Notes under the pieces: model-generated
The model's database searches: none
The model's input: the letters and a program-made list of their open reading frames with translations, nothing else
What the model was told of the DNA's origin: nothing
In this document: positions 36,131 to 44,948 of the stretch, one piece after another
Numbering within the stretch: position 1 is the stretch's first letter
Layout: every line of letters starts with the position of its first letter
Source of the DNA: Kitasatospora sp. NBC_00374
GTDB taxonomy: Bacteria > Actinomycetota > Actinomycetes > Streptomycetales > Streptomycetaceae
NCBI RefSeq assembly: GCF_041434935.1
Contig: NZ_CP107964.1
Location: 3,286,001 to 3,350,000 of the forward strand
Direction of reading: 5' to 3'
Length of the DNA stretch: 64,000 nt
Made by a program: the position numbers and the translations under genes

Positions 36131-37264
36131 CTACGCGGCCGCGCCCGCCGACCCGGACCGCGCGGAGCGCCGCACCCGCAGCTGCTCCCAGGCGTTGAGG
36201 CCGACCAGCACGGCCGCCAGCACCCCCAGCGCCGCCAGGGCCGGCAGCCGGACCATCAGCGGCAGCAGCACCAGCACCAGCGCCGCGGCCGCCAGTCTGG
36301 TCGGCGAGACCACCCCGAACATCATCTTTCGGGTGTAGCAGAAACTCAGCAGGTACAGCGCGCAGCCCCCGTACAGCAGCCCGAGCGGGCCCGCCCCCAG
36401 CGCCGCACCCGGCTCGGCCACCGTCTCGCCGAAGCCGACGGCGACCGCGATCACCCCGGCGATCAGGGCCAGGTGACCGTACGAGAAGACCCAGCGGATC
36501 AGGTCCCGCCGGGACTCGGCCCGCTCCAGCGCGAACCGCATCGCGTCCGCGGCGTACCCGAAGTAGAGCCACCACAGCCCACAGGAGATCACGAAGGCCA
36601 GCGCCACCGAGACCAGTTGGGCCGGGTGCAGCCGCGACTGGGCGACCGGGCCGCCGATCCCGACGATCGACTCGCCGAGCGCCACCAGCAGGAAGAGGCC
36701 GAACCGCTCCGGCAGGTGCGCCGGGTCGTACCGCACCTTGGCCAGCCGGCTCCGGAAGGCCAGCGGGGCGGCCAGGTCGCAGCAGGCCGCCAGCGCCCAC
36801 AGAGCCACCCGCGGGCCGTCCTCCACCAGCCCGCCCGCCACCATCAGCGGCCCGCTGACCAGCGCGCCGACCCCGTACGGGCCCTGCCAGGCACCCCGGA
36901 TCCGGCCCACCTGCGCCAACAGCACCAGCCGCGAGAGCCAGTACGCCGCGCCGAACAGCACGCCGCGGGAGCCGTACGCCCCGGGCAGCGCCAGTGCCAT
37001 GAACAGCCCGCCGAGGCCGACCGCGAAGATCCCCAGCCGGCCGCCGACACCGTCCACGTCCCGGATGTTCGCCTGCACCGTCGTCCCGACCCAGCACCAG
37101 TACACGGGCACGAACGCGACCAGCGCCTCGCCGACCCCCGCCCAGTCGTGGTGGTGGTGCAGCAGCTGCGACACCTGGGTGACGGCGAACACGAAGACCA
37201 GGTCGAAGTAGAGCTCCGCCCAGGTCACCCGCTTCTCGCCGGTCCCCACCGGTTGCTCGCCCAC
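36131..37264 (-). CDS. LtrA family multipass membrane protein (copy 2)
   Basis: 377 residues with about eleven hydrophobic segments. WAELYFDLVFVFAVTQ near the start and HLPERFGLFLLVALGESIVG in the middle are the family signatures. It differs strongly from copy 1 (13322-14524), so this is an old paralogue. GTG at 37264 with a G-rich ribosome site. Function in this family is not established. Confidence 0.9.
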   Translation of the reverse strand: MGEQPVGTGEKRVTWAELYFDLVFVFAVTQVSQLLHHHHDWAGVGEALVAFVPVYWCWVGTTVQANIRDVDGVGGRLGIFAVGLGGLFMALALPGAYGSRGVLFGAAYWLSRLVLLAQVGRIRGAWQGPYGVGALVSGPLMVAGGLVEDGPRVALWALAACCDLAAPLAFRSRLAKVRYDPAHLPERFGLFLLVALGESIVGIGGPVAQSRLHPAQLVSVALAFVISCGLWWLYFGYAADAMRFALERAESRRDLIRWVFSYGHLALIAGVIAVAVGFGETVAEPGAALGAGPLGLLYGGCALYLLSFCYTRKMMFGVVSPTRLAAAALVLVLLPLMVRLPALAALGVLAAVLVGLNAWEQLRVRRSARSGSAGAAA

Positions 37265-37285
37265 GAATTTCCCCCCTCGTACCGA

Positions 37286-37324
37286 CGAAGCCCCGCCGCC
37301 CCGGGCAGGGGCGGCAGGGCTTCG
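37286..37324 (-). terminator. Terminator after the HAD phosphatase gene
   Basis: Two 17-nt arms, complementary except for one C/A mismatch, with a 5-nt loop, 27 bp beyond the HAD stop and just before the LtrA start. Confidence 0.7.
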
Positions 37325-37350
37325 GGTACCGACCGGTCGGTCCCGGTCGG

Positions 37351-38130
37351 TCAGATCTGGTCGATCAGGTCGGCGATCGACTTGACCACCCGGGTCGGGC
37401 GGTACGGGAACCGCTCGACGTCGTTCTCGGCGGTCAGACCGGTGAGCACCAGGATGGTCTCCATACCGGCCTCCATGCCCGCCACGATGTCGGTGTCCAT
37501 CCGGTCACCGATCATGACGGCGGACTCGGAGTGTGCACCGGCCGTGTTCAGCGCCTCCCGCATCATCAGCGGGTTGGGCTTGCCGACGAAGTACGGGTCC
37601 ACCCCGGTGGCCTTGGTGATCAGCGCCGCGACCGAACCGGTGGCCGGCAGCACGCCCTCGGTGGACGGGCCGGTCTCGTCCGGGTTCGTGCAGATGAACC
37701 GGGCACCGGCGTTGATCAGACGGATCGCCTTGGTCAGCGCCTCGAAGCTGTAGGTGCGGGTCTCGCCCAGCACCACGTAGTCCGGGTTGTTGTCGGTCAG
37801 CACGTAGCCGGCCTGGTAGAGCGCGGTGGTCAGACCGGCCTCGCCGATCACGTACGCCGTGCCGCCCGGGCGCTGGCCCTTGAGGAACTTGGCGGTCGCC
37901 AGCGCGGAGGTCCAGATGCACTCCTCCGGCACCTCCAGGCCCATCCCGGCGAGGCGGGCACTGAGGTCGCGCGGCGTGTAGATGGAGTTGTTGGTCAGCA
38001 CCAGGAACGGCTTGCCGGACTCCCGCAGCCGGCGGAGGAACTCCTGCGCCCCGGGGATCGGGGTGCCCTCGTGGATGAGGACGCCGTCCATGTCGGTCAG
38101 CCAGGATTCGATGGGCTTGCGGTCTGCCAC
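37351..38130 (-). CDS. HAD-IIA hydrolase, NagD-like phosphatase
   Basis: 259 residues from the GTG at 38130 (GGAGA 9 nt upstream). The nucleophile motif is [12 protein letters not shown], motif II LVLTNNS, and motif [13 protein letters not shown]...[11 protein letters not shown]. The NagD family dephosphorylates nucleoside monophosphates and sugar phosphates. In E. coli nagD lies in the GlcNAc operon, but here the substrate cannot be fixed. Confidence 0.9.
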   Translation of the reverse strand: MADRKPIESWLTDMDGVLIHEGTPIPGAQEFLRRLRESGKPFLVLTNNSIYTPRDLSARLAGMGLEVPEECIWTSALATAKFLKGQRPGGTAYVIGEAGLTTALYQAGYVLTDNNPDYVVLGETRTYSFEALTKAIRLINAGARFICTNPDETGPSTEGVLPATGSVAALITKATGVDPYFVGKPNPLMMREALNTAGAHSESAVMIGDRMDTDIVAGMEAGMETILVLTGLTAENDVERFPYRPTRVVKSIADLIDQI

Positions 38131-38474
38131 GTGCGTGTCTCCAGAGCTCGTGCGGTGGTCGTACGGAAACTGCACCCCGCCGCCCGGGGCACCCGGTCGG
38201 CCGGGTCACTGCTGGCTGCCCCAACGGCACCACCCTAATCCGCACACCTGCCCGACGGCAGTACCCGCCCGCCCACCGGACGAGGGCGGCCTGCCGGCCC
38301 GCTGCCTCAAGGCTCCATTAAGCCGTCCCTAACGCCGCTGAGCAGCCGTCATTTCCCGTCCCGGCCCGGCTAGCTTCGTCCCCGGGGCACCCCCACTCCC
38401 TGCACCCACCCTCATCCCCGTCCCGGCCGCTCCCGCGCACCCGGCCCGGACGGACCACCCGAAGGAGCACCGCC
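38131..38474. promoter_or_regulatory. Divergent region between HAD phosphatase and LPMO
   Basis: 344 bp. I looked for a DasR-like TGGTCT-ACCA element, expected for chitin genes, and found none. AT-richer patches at 38310-38360 may hold the LPMO promoter. Confidence 0.45.
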
Positions 38475-39434
38475 ATGTCCGCCCGCCGCCTCACGGCCAC
38501 CGCCGTGGCCCTCGCCGGCTGCGCCCTCGCCGGCACCCTCGGATCCGGTACCGCCTCGGCGCACGGCTCGATGCAGAACCCGCTCAGCCGGGTCGAGGGC
38601 TGCTACCTGGAGGGCCCCGAGCATCCGAAGTCCGCCGCCTGCACGGCCGCGATCGCCGCCGGCGGCACCCAGGCGATGTACGACTGGAACGCCGTGCGGA
38701 TCGGCACCGCGGCCGGCCGCCACCACGAGCTGATCCCGGACGGCAAACTGTGCAGCGCCGCCGACCCCGAGTTCGCCGGGCTGGACCTGGCCCGCGCCGA
38801 CTGGCCGGCCACCAACCTCACCGCCGGGGCCGACTTCACCTTCCGGTACCACGTCACCGCCCCGCACCGGGGCACCTTCCAGCTGTTCATCACCAAGGAC
38901 GGCTACGACCCGGCCAAGCCGCTCGCCTGGTCCTCGCTGGAGTCCGCGCCGTTCCTGACCGTCACCGACCCGACCGTCTCCAACGGCCAGTACGTGCTGC
39001 CGGGCAAGGTGCCGGCCGGCAAGAAGGGGCGCCAGCTGATCTACGCGATCTGGCAGCGCTCCGACAGCCCCGAGGCGTTCTACTCCTGCTCCGACGTGGT
39101 CTTCGACGGCAGCGGCGCACCGGCCGGCTCGGCGCCCACCCCCGCACCGGGCAGCGGTGCCACGCACAGCCACGAGCCGTCCCCGACGGCCTCCGCCGCG
39201 CCCGTCGCCCCCGCCGCCCCCGTCGCGCAGCAGGCCGGCGCCCTGGACGCCGCCCCGGCCACCCCGGCCACCCCCACGGACACCACCCGCAGCGCCGGCG
39301 CCGAGCTCGCCCAGACCGGCACCGGCCGCGCCACCGGCCTGGCCGCCTCCGTCGGCGCGGCCTTCCTGCTGGCCGGCGCCGCCGTCGTGGTGATCAACCG
39401 CCGCCGGCGCCGGCCGGCCGCCCACGCGCGCTGA
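38475..39434 (+). CDS. AA10 lytic polysaccharide monooxygenase with LAxTG cell-wall anchor
   Basis: 319 residues. The signal peptide ends at TASA, leaving His30 (HGSMQNPLSR) as the new N-terminus; with His131 (TAPHRGTF) it forms the copper histidine brace. AFYSCSDVVF is the conserved C-terminal copper-site motif. AA10 enzymes oxidatively cleave chitin or cellulose. After an Ala/Pro/Thr linker, LAQTG (from residue 278), a hydrophobic helix and an Arg-rich end form a class E sortase signal, so it is probably bound to peptidoglycan rather than free. AAGGAG precedes the ATG. Confidence 0.9.
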   Translation: MSARRLTATAVALAGCALAGTLGSGTASAHGSMQNPLSRVEGCYLEGPEHPKSAACTAAIAAGGTQAMYDWNAVRIGTAAGRHHELIPDGKLCSAADPEFAGLDLARADWPATNLTAGADFTFRYHVTAPHRGTFQLFITKDGYDPAKPLAWSSLESAPFLTVTDPTVSNGQYVLPGKVPAGKKGRQLIYAIWQRSDSPEAFYSCSDVVFDGSGAPAGSAPTPAPGSGATHSHEPSPTASAAPVAPAAPVAQQAGALDAAPATPATPTDTTRSAGAELAQTGTGRATGLAASVGAAFLLAGAAVVVINRRRRRPAAHAR

Positions 39435-39470
39435 TCCGGCGTCACCGCCGACGCGTGATTGAGTAGGAGC

Positions 39471-40541
39471 ATGACCACCTCGCCCCGCACTCCGTTCCGC
39501 GTCGGCCTGATCGGCTACGGCCTGGCCGGTTCCGCCTTCCATGCCCCGCTGATCGCCACCACCCCCGGACTGCAGCTGGACGCGGTGGTCACCGCCAACC
39601 CCGACCGCCGCGCCCAGCTGCGCCAGGAGCACCCCGGCGCCCGCGCCGTGGACACCCCGGCCCAGCTGCTCGCCGAGGCCGACACCCTCGACCTGGTGGT
39701 GATCGCCTCACCCAACCGCACCCACGTCCCGCTGGGCCGGGCCGCCCTGGCGGCCGGCCTCGCCACCGTGGTCGACAAGCCGCTCGCCGCCACCGCCGAC
39801 GAGGCACTGGCCCTGTGCGAGCTCGCCGAGCAGTCCGGCACGCTGCTCTCGGTCTTCCAGAACCGCCGCTGGGACGGTGACTTCCTGACCGTCCGTCGTC
39901 TCGTCGAGGAGGGCGCGCTCGGCCGGGTGCACCGGTTCGAGTCCCGGTTCGAGCGGTTCCGTCCGAAGCCCAAGGCCGGCTGGCGCGAGCTCGCCGACCC
40001 GGCCGAGGTCGGCGGCACCCTGTACGACCTCGGCAGCCACCTGGTCGACCAGGCGATCACTCTGTTCGGACCGGTCGACACGGTCTACGCCGAGGTCGAC
40101 ACCCGCCGCGACGGCGCCGTCGTCGACGACGACGCCTTCCTCGCCCTCACCCACGCCGGCGGCGTCCGCTCCCACCTGTGGACCAGCGCCATCGCCCCGC
40201 TCGGCGGACCCCGGCTGCGGCTGCTCGGCGACCGCGCCGGGTACACGAAGTCCGGCATGGACCCGCAGGAGGCCGACCTGCGGGCCGGCCGCCGCCCCGG
40301 CGACGGCATCCCCTGGGGCGCCGACCTCCCGTCCCTGTTCGGCACCCTCGGCACCGACGGGGACTCCGCCCCCGTCCCCACCGACCCGGGCGACTACCCC
40401 GCCTACTACGCCGGCATCGCCGCCTCCCTCGCCACCGGCACCCCGCCGCCGGTCGACCCGCGCGACGCGGTCGCCACCCTCGCCGTCCTGGAGGCCGCCC
40501 GGGCCTCCGACGCCACCCGCTCGGTGGTCCGGCTCGGCTGA
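39471..40541 (+). CDS. Gfo/Idh/MocA family oxidoreductase
   Basis: 356 residues. The Rossmann motif GLIGYGLAGSAFH, then VVIASPNRTHVPLGRAAL, VVDKPLAATADEA and GGTLYDLGSHLVDQA (catalytic-type His) identify this NAD(P)-dependent sugar or inositol dehydrogenase family. Substrate unknown. AGGAG is only 1 nt from the ATG at 39471, an unusually tight spacing; an in-frame TTG 12 bp upstream is an alternative. Confidence 0.9.
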   Translation: MTTSPRTPFRVGLIGYGLAGSAFHAPLIATTPGLQLDAVVTANPDRRAQLRQEHPGARAVDTPAQLLAEADTLDLVVIASPNRTHVPLGRAALAAGLATVVDKPLAATADEALALCELAEQSGTLLSVFQNRRWDGDFLTVRRLVEEGALGRVHRFESRFERFRPKPKAGWRELADPAEVGGTLYDLGSHLVDQAITLFGPVDTVYAEVDTRRDGAVVDDDAFLALTHAGGVRSHLWTSAIAPLGGPRLRLLGDRAGYTKSGMDPQEADLRAGRRPGDGIPWGADLPSLFGTLGTDGDSAPVPTDPGDYPAYYAGIAASLATGTPPPVDPRDAVATLAVLEAARASDATRSVVRLG

Positions 40542-40550
40542 GCCGCCCCC

Positions 40551-40976
40551 TCAGACGCCGATGACCTCGACAGCGCTCTCCAGCCCGCGGAAGTCGGCCG
40601 TGTTCCTGGTATAGAGCGGGAGATCGTGCGCCGAGGCGATCGCCGCGATCATGAGACCAGGACGACGCGGCCGCGGGTCCCGCTTCGCTGCCACGGTGAG
40701 GGCGACCAGCGTCCCGTAGCGGGAGGCGGCCGCAGCGTCGAACGGCAGCGGGTCGAACTCCGCGACGGCCGCCGTGAGAATCTCCAACCGGGCGGCGCGG
40801 CCGAGCGCGTCCTTCGCCATGGCCACGCCCTGCTGCAGTTCCGCCAGAGTGACGGCGGTCAGCTCGGGCGTGGCCGGGAGCGTCGCCGGTTCGAGCTCCG
40901 CCAGGTCGATGTAGGTACGGGTGTCCAGGACTCCGCTCGGGCGCCGCTCAGCCACGGCTGCGCTCGAACGGGTCAT
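40551..40976 (-). CDS. VapC-like PIN-domain toxin with an altered active site
   Basis: 141 residues from the ATG at 40976 (an in-frame GTG at 40955 would give 134 and a smaller overlap). PIN motifs: [10 protein letters not shown] (Asp18), LAELQQG (Glu46) and [12 protein letters not shown] (Asp128). The third acidic residue, normally Asp just before LxIAA, is Gly107 here ([11 protein letters not shown]), coded by GGT; one base change from GAT. VapC proteins are Mg-dependent RNases, so activity may be reduced or lost. It overlaps the antitoxin gene by 29 bp. Confidence 0.85.
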   Translation of the reverse strand: MTRSSAAVAERRPSGVLDTRTYIDLAELEPATLPATPELTAVTLAELQQGVAMAKDALGRAARLEILTAAVAEFDPLPFDAAAASRYGTLVALTVAAKRDPRPRRPGLMIAAIASAHDLPLYTRNTADFRGLESAVEVIGV

Positions 40977-41223
40977 CGTCGCCCACGGTGTCGGCCCCGA
41001 AGAACTCGTCCGCCTCTTCGCGCATCTGCCGGTAGTCGACCCTCGGCAGGCGGCTGTGCCTGGCCACCAGCTCCTCGGCGCTGAGCCTGCGTCGGCGGCT
41101 CAGCGGCCGCAGCTCCGCGACCTCCGTTCCGTTCCGGGTGATGTGATACGTCTCACCCGCCTCGACCGCGTCCATGACGGCGGCGGACTGGTTGCGGAAC
41201 TCCCGCTGGGTAATGGTCCTCAT
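40948..41223 (-). CDS. Phd/YefM family antitoxin
   Basis: 91 residues. The N-terminal DNA-binding and dimerisation domain shows [23 protein letters not shown] and [16 protein letters not shown], typical of Phd/YefM antitoxins. The acidic C-terminus ([19 protein letters not shown]) would bind and block the toxin encoded by the overlapping downstream gene. Such pairs repress their own promoter. The ATG at 41223 is used. Confidence 0.9.
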   Translation of the reverse strand: MRTITQREFRNQSAAVMDAVEAGETYHITRNGTEVAELRPLSRRRRLSAEELVARHSRLPRVDYRQMREEADEFFGADTVGDDDPFERSRG

Positions 41224-41344
41224 GGGCCCAATGTAGCCCCCCGTAGCACTGCACGCTACGGATGTGCCGACCGGTGCCGATCCGACGGAGACCGGCGTAC
41301 CATCGCCGGGAGCCGTCCGCACACCTACCCCGAGGAGGCCGACC

Positions 41345-41638
41345 GTGTCCGTCGTCGCGCTGCTCCTCGGCGTGTTCCGGCTGCTGACCGGTGAGCTGCT
41401 GACCGGCTCGCCCGGGCTGACCGTGGCCGCCGCCACCGCCGCCGTGGTGCTGTTGTCGGGCGCTGTCGCCGGCACCCTGGCCGCCGCCCGGCTGCTCGGG
41501 GCGCGGGCCCCGGCCGCCGTCCGCAGCGGTGCGCTGCGCAGACGCGCCTACCGCACCGCCTTCCTTCCCCAGCGTGATCCGGACGCCCGCGGCCGCCGCC
41601 GCCCCAGGGCGCCGGGTGCGGCCCCGGCGGCCGCGTAA
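41345..41638 (+). CDS. DUF6412-type small membrane protein
   Basis: 97 residues from the GTG at 41345, with GAGGAGG 8 nt upstream. Two hydrophobic helices ([12 protein letters not shown] and [21 protein letters not shown]), then a basic tail with [20 protein letters not shown]. In streptomycetes such a protein commonly precedes a second YidC, as here (94 bp to 41733); the DUF label is from memory. Function unknown; an accessory role in insertion is a guess. Confidence 0.75.
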   Translation: MSVVALLLGVFRLLTGELLTGSPGLTVAAATAAVVLLSGAVAGTLAAARLLGARAPAAVRSGALRRRAYRTAFLPQRDPDARGRRRPRAPGAAPAAA

Positions 41639-41732
41639 CACCTGGTCCGGTCACACCTGGTCCGTACGGCCCGCGCGGCCGCCCTCCGCCGACCTCTCGC
41701 AGATCCGAGACCCCCGGAGGGCTCGCACTACC

Positions 41733-42428
41733 ATGTCCCTTTTCGCCGTGCTCGACCCCGCCGTCCGCCTGGCCCACGACGTCGTCTCGTCGCTCGCCCA
41801 GGTGATGCCGACCGCGCTCGCCATCGTGCTGTTCACGGTCGCCGTCCGGCTGGCCCTGCATCCGCTCGCCCGGGCCGCCGCCCGCGGTGAGAAGACCCGG
41901 ATGCGGCTCGCCCCGCAGGTCGCCGAGCTCAACCGCAAGCACAAGGGGAAGCCCGAGAAGCTCCAGGCCGCGATGGCCGAGCTGTACCGGGAGGAGAAGT
42001 CCTCGCCGTTCGCCGGGTGCCTGCCGATGTTCGTGCAGATTCCGTTCTTCTCGGTGATGTACCGGCTCTTCACCACCCCGAACGACCTGCTGGACCACAC
42101 CCTGTTCGGGGTTCCGCTCGGCCTGCACGTGGGAGCCGTGCACGGTCCGGCGCAGCTGGCGGTCTTCGGCGCGCTGTACGCGGGGCTGGCCGCCGTCGGC
42201 TACGCCTCCTTCCGGCGCGCGCGCCGGCTCTCGGCCGGTACGACGGCGCCCGGTGCGGCGTTCGCACCGTACCTGTCGTTCCTCACCGTGCTCTTCGCCG
42301 CGCTGGTCCCGCTGGCGGCCGGCCTCTACCTGCTGACCACCACGGCGTGGACGGCGGCCGAGCGCGCCTGGCTGCACCGGGACCTTCCGGCCCGGACCGC
42401 GCTCGCCAAGGCCGCCCAGGCCGCCTAG
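41733..42428 (+). CDS. YidC/Oxa1 family membrane protein insertase (short paralogue)
   Basis: 231 residues. The core motif MPTALAIVLFTVAVRLALHPLA with its membrane-buried Arg, the cytoplasmic loop (RKHKGKPEKLQAAMAELYREE) and GCLPMFVQIPFFSVMYRLF define the family. It lacks a lipoprotein signal and the long tail of the main YidC next to rnpA, so it is an accessory copy. A strong hairpin follows. Confidence 0.9.
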   Translation: MSLFAVLDPAVRLAHDVVSSLAQVMPTALAIVLFTVAVRLALHPLARAAARGEKTRMRLAPQVAELNRKHKGKPEKLQAAMAELYREEKSSPFAGCLPMFVQIPFFSVMYRLFTTPNDLLDHTLFGVPLGLHVGAVHGPAQLAVFGALYAGLAAVGYASFRRARRLSAGTTAPGAAFAPYLSFLTVLFAALVPLAAGLYLLTTTAWTAAERAWLHRDLPARTALAKAAQAA

Positions 42429-42456
42429 GAAGGTCCGAAACGCCCGGGAACCCGGA

Positions 42457-42485
42457 CGGCGGCGCCCCCGCTCGGGGCGCCGCCG
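42457..42485. terminator. Bidirectional terminator between yidC-like and adenosine deaminase genes
   Basis: Perfect 12-bp stem CGGCGGCGCCCC and complement with a 5-nt loop, 28 bp after the YidC stop and 9 bp beyond the convergent deaminase stop. Confidence 0.8.
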
Positions 42486-42494
42486 GTCGGCGCC

Positions 42495-43529
42495 TCAGCG
42501 CCAGGACGCCAGGTAGCCGTCGATCTCCCCGGTCAGCCGGGCCTTGCCCGCCTCGTCCAGGAAGGAGGCGTCGACGGCGTTCTTCGCCAGCGCGGCGACC
42601 CCGGTCTCGTCCAGGCCCAGCAGGCGGGCGGCGACCGCGTACTCGGTGTTGAGGTCGGTGCCGAACATCGGCGGGTCGTCGCTGTTGACCGTCACCAGCA
42701 GCCCGGCGTCGACCATCTGCCGGATCGGGTGCTCCTCCATCCGCTCGACCGCGCGGGTGGCGATGTTGGAGGTCGGGCAGACCTCCAGGGCGATCCGGTG
42801 CTCACCGAGGTGGTCGATCAGCGCCGGGTCCAGGACGGCCTGGGTGCCGTGGCCGATCCGCTCGGCACCCAGCATCCGGATCGCGTCCCAGACCGTCTCG
42901 GGGCCGGTGGTCTCCCCGGCGTGCGGCACGCTGCGCAGGCCGGCCGCCCGGGCCCGGTCGAAGTACGGCTTGAACTGCGGGCGCGGCACCCCGATCTCCG
43001 GGCCGCCCAGGCCGAAGCTGACCAGACCCTCCGGGGCCAGGTCGACGGCGAGGCGGGCGGTCTCCTCGGCGGCGGCCAGTCCGGCCTCGCCGGGGATGTC
43101 GAAGCACCAGCGCAGGACGACCCCGAGGTCCTTCTCGGCCGACCGGCGGGCGTCCTCGATGGCCTCCATGAAGGCCACGTCGGGGATGCCCCGGCTGACC
43201 GAGGAGTACGGGGTGATGGTGAGCTCGGCGTACCGGATCTGCTGGCGGGCCATGTCCTCGGCGACACCGTAGGTGAGCGCCCGGACGTCCTCGGGGTCGC
43301 GGATCAGGTCGACCACGCTCAGGTACACCTCGATGAAGTGCGCGAAGTCGGTGAAGGTGAAGTACTCGGCGAGCGCGGCCGGGTCCACCGGCACCTTGGT
43401 CCGCCCCTCGTGCCGGGCCGCCAGCTCGGCCACCACCCGGGGCGAGGCGGAGCCGACGTGGTGGACGTGCAGCTCGGCCTTGGGCAGGCCGGCGATGAAC
43501 GCCTCGATTCCGCTCGTTCCTTCAGGCAC
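42495..43529 (-). CDS. Adenosine deaminase
   Basis: 344 residues from the GTG at 43529, chosen because AAGGAG lies 7 nt upstream; ATGs further up lack this. The metal and catalytic motifs are AELHVHHVGS (HxH), PHAGETTGPETVWDA (His and catalytic Glu), IGHGTQAV and TVNSDDPPMFGT. It deaminates adenosine to inosine in purine salvage; aminodeoxyfutalosine or adenine deaminase activity cannot be excluded, as HVHHVGS deviates slightly from the usual HxHLDG. Confidence 0.9.
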   Translation of the reverse strand: MPEGTSGIEAFIAGLPKAELHVHHVGSASPRVVAELAARHEGRTKVPVDPAALAEYFTFTDFAHFIEVYLSVVDLIRDPEDVRALTYGVAEDMARQQIRYAELTITPYSSVSRGIPDVAFMEAIEDARRSAEKDLGVVLRWCFDIPGEAGLAAAEETARLAVDLAPEGLVSFGLGGPEIGVPRPQFKPYFDRARAAGLRSVPHAGETTGPETVWDAIRMLGAERIGHGTQAVLDPALIDHLGEHRIALEVCPTSNIATRAVERMEEHPIRQMVDAGLLVTVNSDDPPMFGTDLNTEYAVAARLLGLDETGVAALAKNAVDASFLDEAGKARLTGEIDGYLASWR

Positions 43530-43598
43530 CCTGACGCTCCTTCGTCGCATTCCGGACAGCTCTCGCACCATCGTACGGATCATCGGCCCGGGCCCGGT

Positions 43599-44912
43599 TC
43601 AGCCGCCCAGTGCCCTGGCCACCGTGTGGATCAGCAGTCCGGCCAGGGCGCCGACCACGGTGCCGTTGATCCGGATGAACTGCAGGTCGCGCCCTACGTT
43701 GGCCTCGATCTTCCGGGAGGCGTCGTCGGCGTCCCAGCCGGCCACCGTGTCGGAGATCAGCGAGGTGATCTCCTCGCGGTAGGTCTCCACCACGTACTGG
43801 GCGGCGTCCTGCAGCCAGCCGTCGGTCTTGGCCTGCAACCGGGCGTCGGTGGCCAGCCGCTGCCCCAGCCGGCGCAGGGCGTCCCGCAGACGCTGCCGCA
43901 GCTCGCTGTCCTCGTCCTCCGCCGCGGTGAGCACCAGGGTGCGCACCGCCGTCCAGGCGGAGGCGATCAGGTCCTGCACCTCGTCGCGGGCCAGCAGGTC
44001 GGCCTTGGCCCGCTCGACCCGGGCGATGGTGTCCGGGTCGTGCTGGAGTTCGTCGGCGAACTCGGCGAGGAAGTCGTCGACGGCGCCGCGGGCGGCGTGC
44101 GCCGGGTTGTCACGGACGTCGGTGACGAAGCGCAGCAGCTCCTTGTAGACCCGCTCGCCGACCTGGTGGTCGACGAACTTCGGCGTCCAGCCGGGGGTCT
44201 TGGCGGTGACCCGCTGCACCACCTCCTCGTGGTGCGCGGACAGCCAGTGGTGCGCCCGGACGATGATCAGGTCGACCACGCCGTGGTGACCGCCGTCGCC
44301 GACCACCCTGGCCAGCAGCCGGCCGGCCGGCTCGGCGACCGAGGTGGCCGCGGCCCGCCGGGTGACGGCCTCGCCGACCACCGCCTGGATGTCCTCGTCC
44401 CGCAGCACGGCGAGCACCCCGCGCAGCGCGGCCGCCGCCTCCTTGGTGACCCGCTCGGCGCTGCCGGGAGCGGCCAGCCACTCGCCGAGCCGCCGGGCGA
44501 CGCCGATCGCGCCGAGCCGGGCCCGGACCACCGGTGCGGAGAGGAAGTTGTCACCGACGAAGTCGCCGAGCGAGCGGCCGAAGGCGTCCTTCTTGGTGGG
44601 GATGATCGCGGTGTGCGGGATCGGCAGCCCGAACGGCCGCCGGAACAGCGCGGTGACCGCGAACCAGTCGGCCAGCGCGCCGACCATGCCGGCCTCGGCG
44701 GCCGCCGCGACATAACCGGCCCAGGCACCCGCGCCCGCGGCATCGGCCCAGGTGGCCAGGGCGAACACCAGCGTGGCGAAGGCCAGCAGACCGGTCGCGA
44801 AGGCCTTCATCCGCCGTACGCCCCGGTGCTTCTCCTCGTCCGCCGCGGTGAAGCTGACACCGGGGGCGGGCCGGGGCGGCTCGTCCTGGCTCACTCTCTG
44901 ATCAAGGGTCAC
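43599..44912 (-). CDS. DUF445 family membrane protein
   Basis: 437 residues. Two hydrophobic segments near the N-terminus (FATGLLAFATLVFALATWA and a second ending in ALADWFAVTALFRRPFGLPIPHTAIIP, the family signature), a long helical soluble middle and a C-terminal hydrophobic helix (GTVVGALAGLLIHTVARAL). Function in the family is unknown. GTG at 44912; 36 bp after the stop of the sugar dehydrogenase on the same strand, so co-transcription is possible. Confidence 0.87.
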   Translation of the reverse strand: MTLDQRVSQDEPPRPAPGVSFTAADEEKHRGVRRMKAFATGLLAFATLVFALATWADAAGAGAWAGYVAAAAEAGMVGALADWFAVTALFRRPFGLPIPHTAIIPTKKDAFGRSLGDFVGDNFLSAPVVRARLGAIGVARRLGEWLAAPGSAERVTKEAAAALRGVLAVLRDEDIQAVVGEAVTRRAAATSVAEPAGRLLARVVGDGGHHGVVDLIIVRAHHWLSAHHEEVVQRVTAKTPGWTPKFVDHQVGERVYKELLRFVTDVRDNPAHAARGAVDDFLAEFADELQHDPDTIARVERAKADLLARDEVQDLIASAWTAVRTLVLTAAEDEDSELRQRLRDALRRLGQRLATDARLQAKTDGWLQDAAQYVVETYREEITSLISDTVAGWDADDASRKIEANVGRDLQFIRINGTVVGALAGLLIHTVARALGG

Positions 44913-44948
44913 CCGGACAGTCTGCCCCGCCGCCCACCGGTTGCGGCC

